The position numbers and the translations under genes were made by a program. Under the pieces are notes generated by a model that made no database searches, had not been told where the DNA came from, and worked only from the letters and a program-made list of their open reading frames with translations. 18,477 bases of DNA from CAYUNT01 sp964446285 (lineage in GTDB: Bacteria > Sumerlaeota > Sumerlaeia > SLMS01 > CAYUNT01): contig CAYUNT010000080.1 of the NCBI GenBank assembly GCA_964446285.1, positions 1 to 18,477 of the forward strand, given 5' to 3'. Positions 18,128-18,477 of this stretch are shown here, in pieces (position 1 is the stretch's first letter; each line of letters starts with the position of its first letter).

Positions 18128-18477
18128 ATGGAAACCAGCGCTGATTTTGAGGACTTGCTCGATCTGCTGAACCGCCACGCCGCCCGCTATTTGATTGTAG
18201 GGGGGCTGGCATTCATTTTTCATGCCAAACCACGATACACAAAAGACATAGACATTTGGATCGATCCCCACCCCGAAAATCTGGACAAAGCGAATCAGGC
18301 TCTTGCTGATTTTGGAAGCCCCTTGTTGCTTAATGGCGAAAATCTGAGCGAAATCACTCAATTGGGTGTTGCGCCAAACCGGATTGATCTGCTTCTCGAT
18401 ATGCAGGTTCTTCCGTTTTCAGAGGCGTGGCCCAGGCGCGTAGAAGCGCCTTACGGCCGGATTATACCATTTTCCTT
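18128..18477 (+). CDS. Nucleotidyltransferase-fold protein (DUF6036/AbiEii-like), 3' partial
   Basis: The frame is open from ATG 18128 to the right edge (116 codons, no stop). It shows the nucleotidyltransferase pattern: GG in RYLIVGGLAFIFHAK (Gly25-Gly26, His32), the metal-binding D-x-D in YTKDIDIWID (Asp40, Asp42) and a probable third carboxylate in NRIDLLLD (Asp87). This matches small MNT/DUF6036/AbiEii-like NTases, several of which are toxins in type IV or VII toxin-antitoxin or phage-defence modules. Others are antitoxin-like or of unknown role. The gene follows the 75-aa gene with a 4-base gap, and only a weak GAAG precedes the start, fitting translational coupling. Codon use is more AT-rich than in neighbouring genes, which may indicate acquisition by transfer. 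The C-terminal half, needed for subtyping, is missing. Confidence 0.85.
   Translation, partial: METSADFEDLLDLLNRHAARYLIVGGLAFIFHAKPRYTKDIDIWIDPHPENLDKANQALADFGSPLLLNGENLSEITQLGVAPNRIDLLLDMQVLPFSEAWPRRVEAPYGRIIPFS

Overview
The window is about 18.5 kb of GC-rich bacterial DNA with no rRNA, tRNA, CRISPR array or recognisable insertion sequence. It carries eleven protein genes, ten of them with at least a family-level assignment. The first (rpoC) and the last (a nucleotidyltransferase) run off the edges. The source is probably a Gram-negative-type lineage. The RpoC fragment keeps the large insertion in the trigger loop typical of Proteobacteria, PVC and FCB groups, and has a short extra loop near the bridge helix. 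Combined with hprK, a secreted ADP-ribosylglycohydrolase-like protein, a MtaA/CmuA-type methyltransferase and long Ser/Pro linkers, this suggests a PVC/FCB-related or candidate-phylum anaerobe. That placement is inference, not shown directly.

Plus strand, left half: the 3' three quarters of rpoC ends at a strong intrinsic terminator (about 3353-3394). Next come an exported ADP-ribosylglycohydrolase-family protein with a C-terminal beta-sandwich-like region, lipA (lipoyl synthase) translationally coupled (TAATG) to a TIGR02757/DUF2400 gene, a 315-base gap with inverted and direct repeats, hprK (HPr kinase/phosphorylase), and a CoA-disulfide-reductase-type flavoprotein fused to a rhodanese domain.

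Minus strand, right half (reading right to left): a secreted endonuclease I with low-complexity linkers and an apparently split lamin-tail domain; a BaiN/HI0933-type flavoprotein; a MtaA/CmuA-like uroporphyrinogen-decarboxylase-fold protein fused to a thioredoxin-like domain; a COG0523 (CobW-type) GTPase with an altered metal-binding motif; and an SGNH/GDSL hydrolase. The methyltransferase-like gene and the GTPase form a plausible functional pair for one-carbon or corrinoid chemistry. They are separated by a 9-base-period degenerate tandem repeat.

Right edge: a divergently transcribed, apparently AT-richer two-gene unit has a 75-aa charged protein followed 4 nt later by a nucleotidyltransferase that is cut by the window end. 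It looks like a small toxin-antitoxin-like or defence-related NTase module and is preceded by a 7-bp perfect inverted repeat. This unit, the URO-D/thioredoxin fusion with its GTPase, and the permuted lamin-tail nuclease are the most interesting items here.
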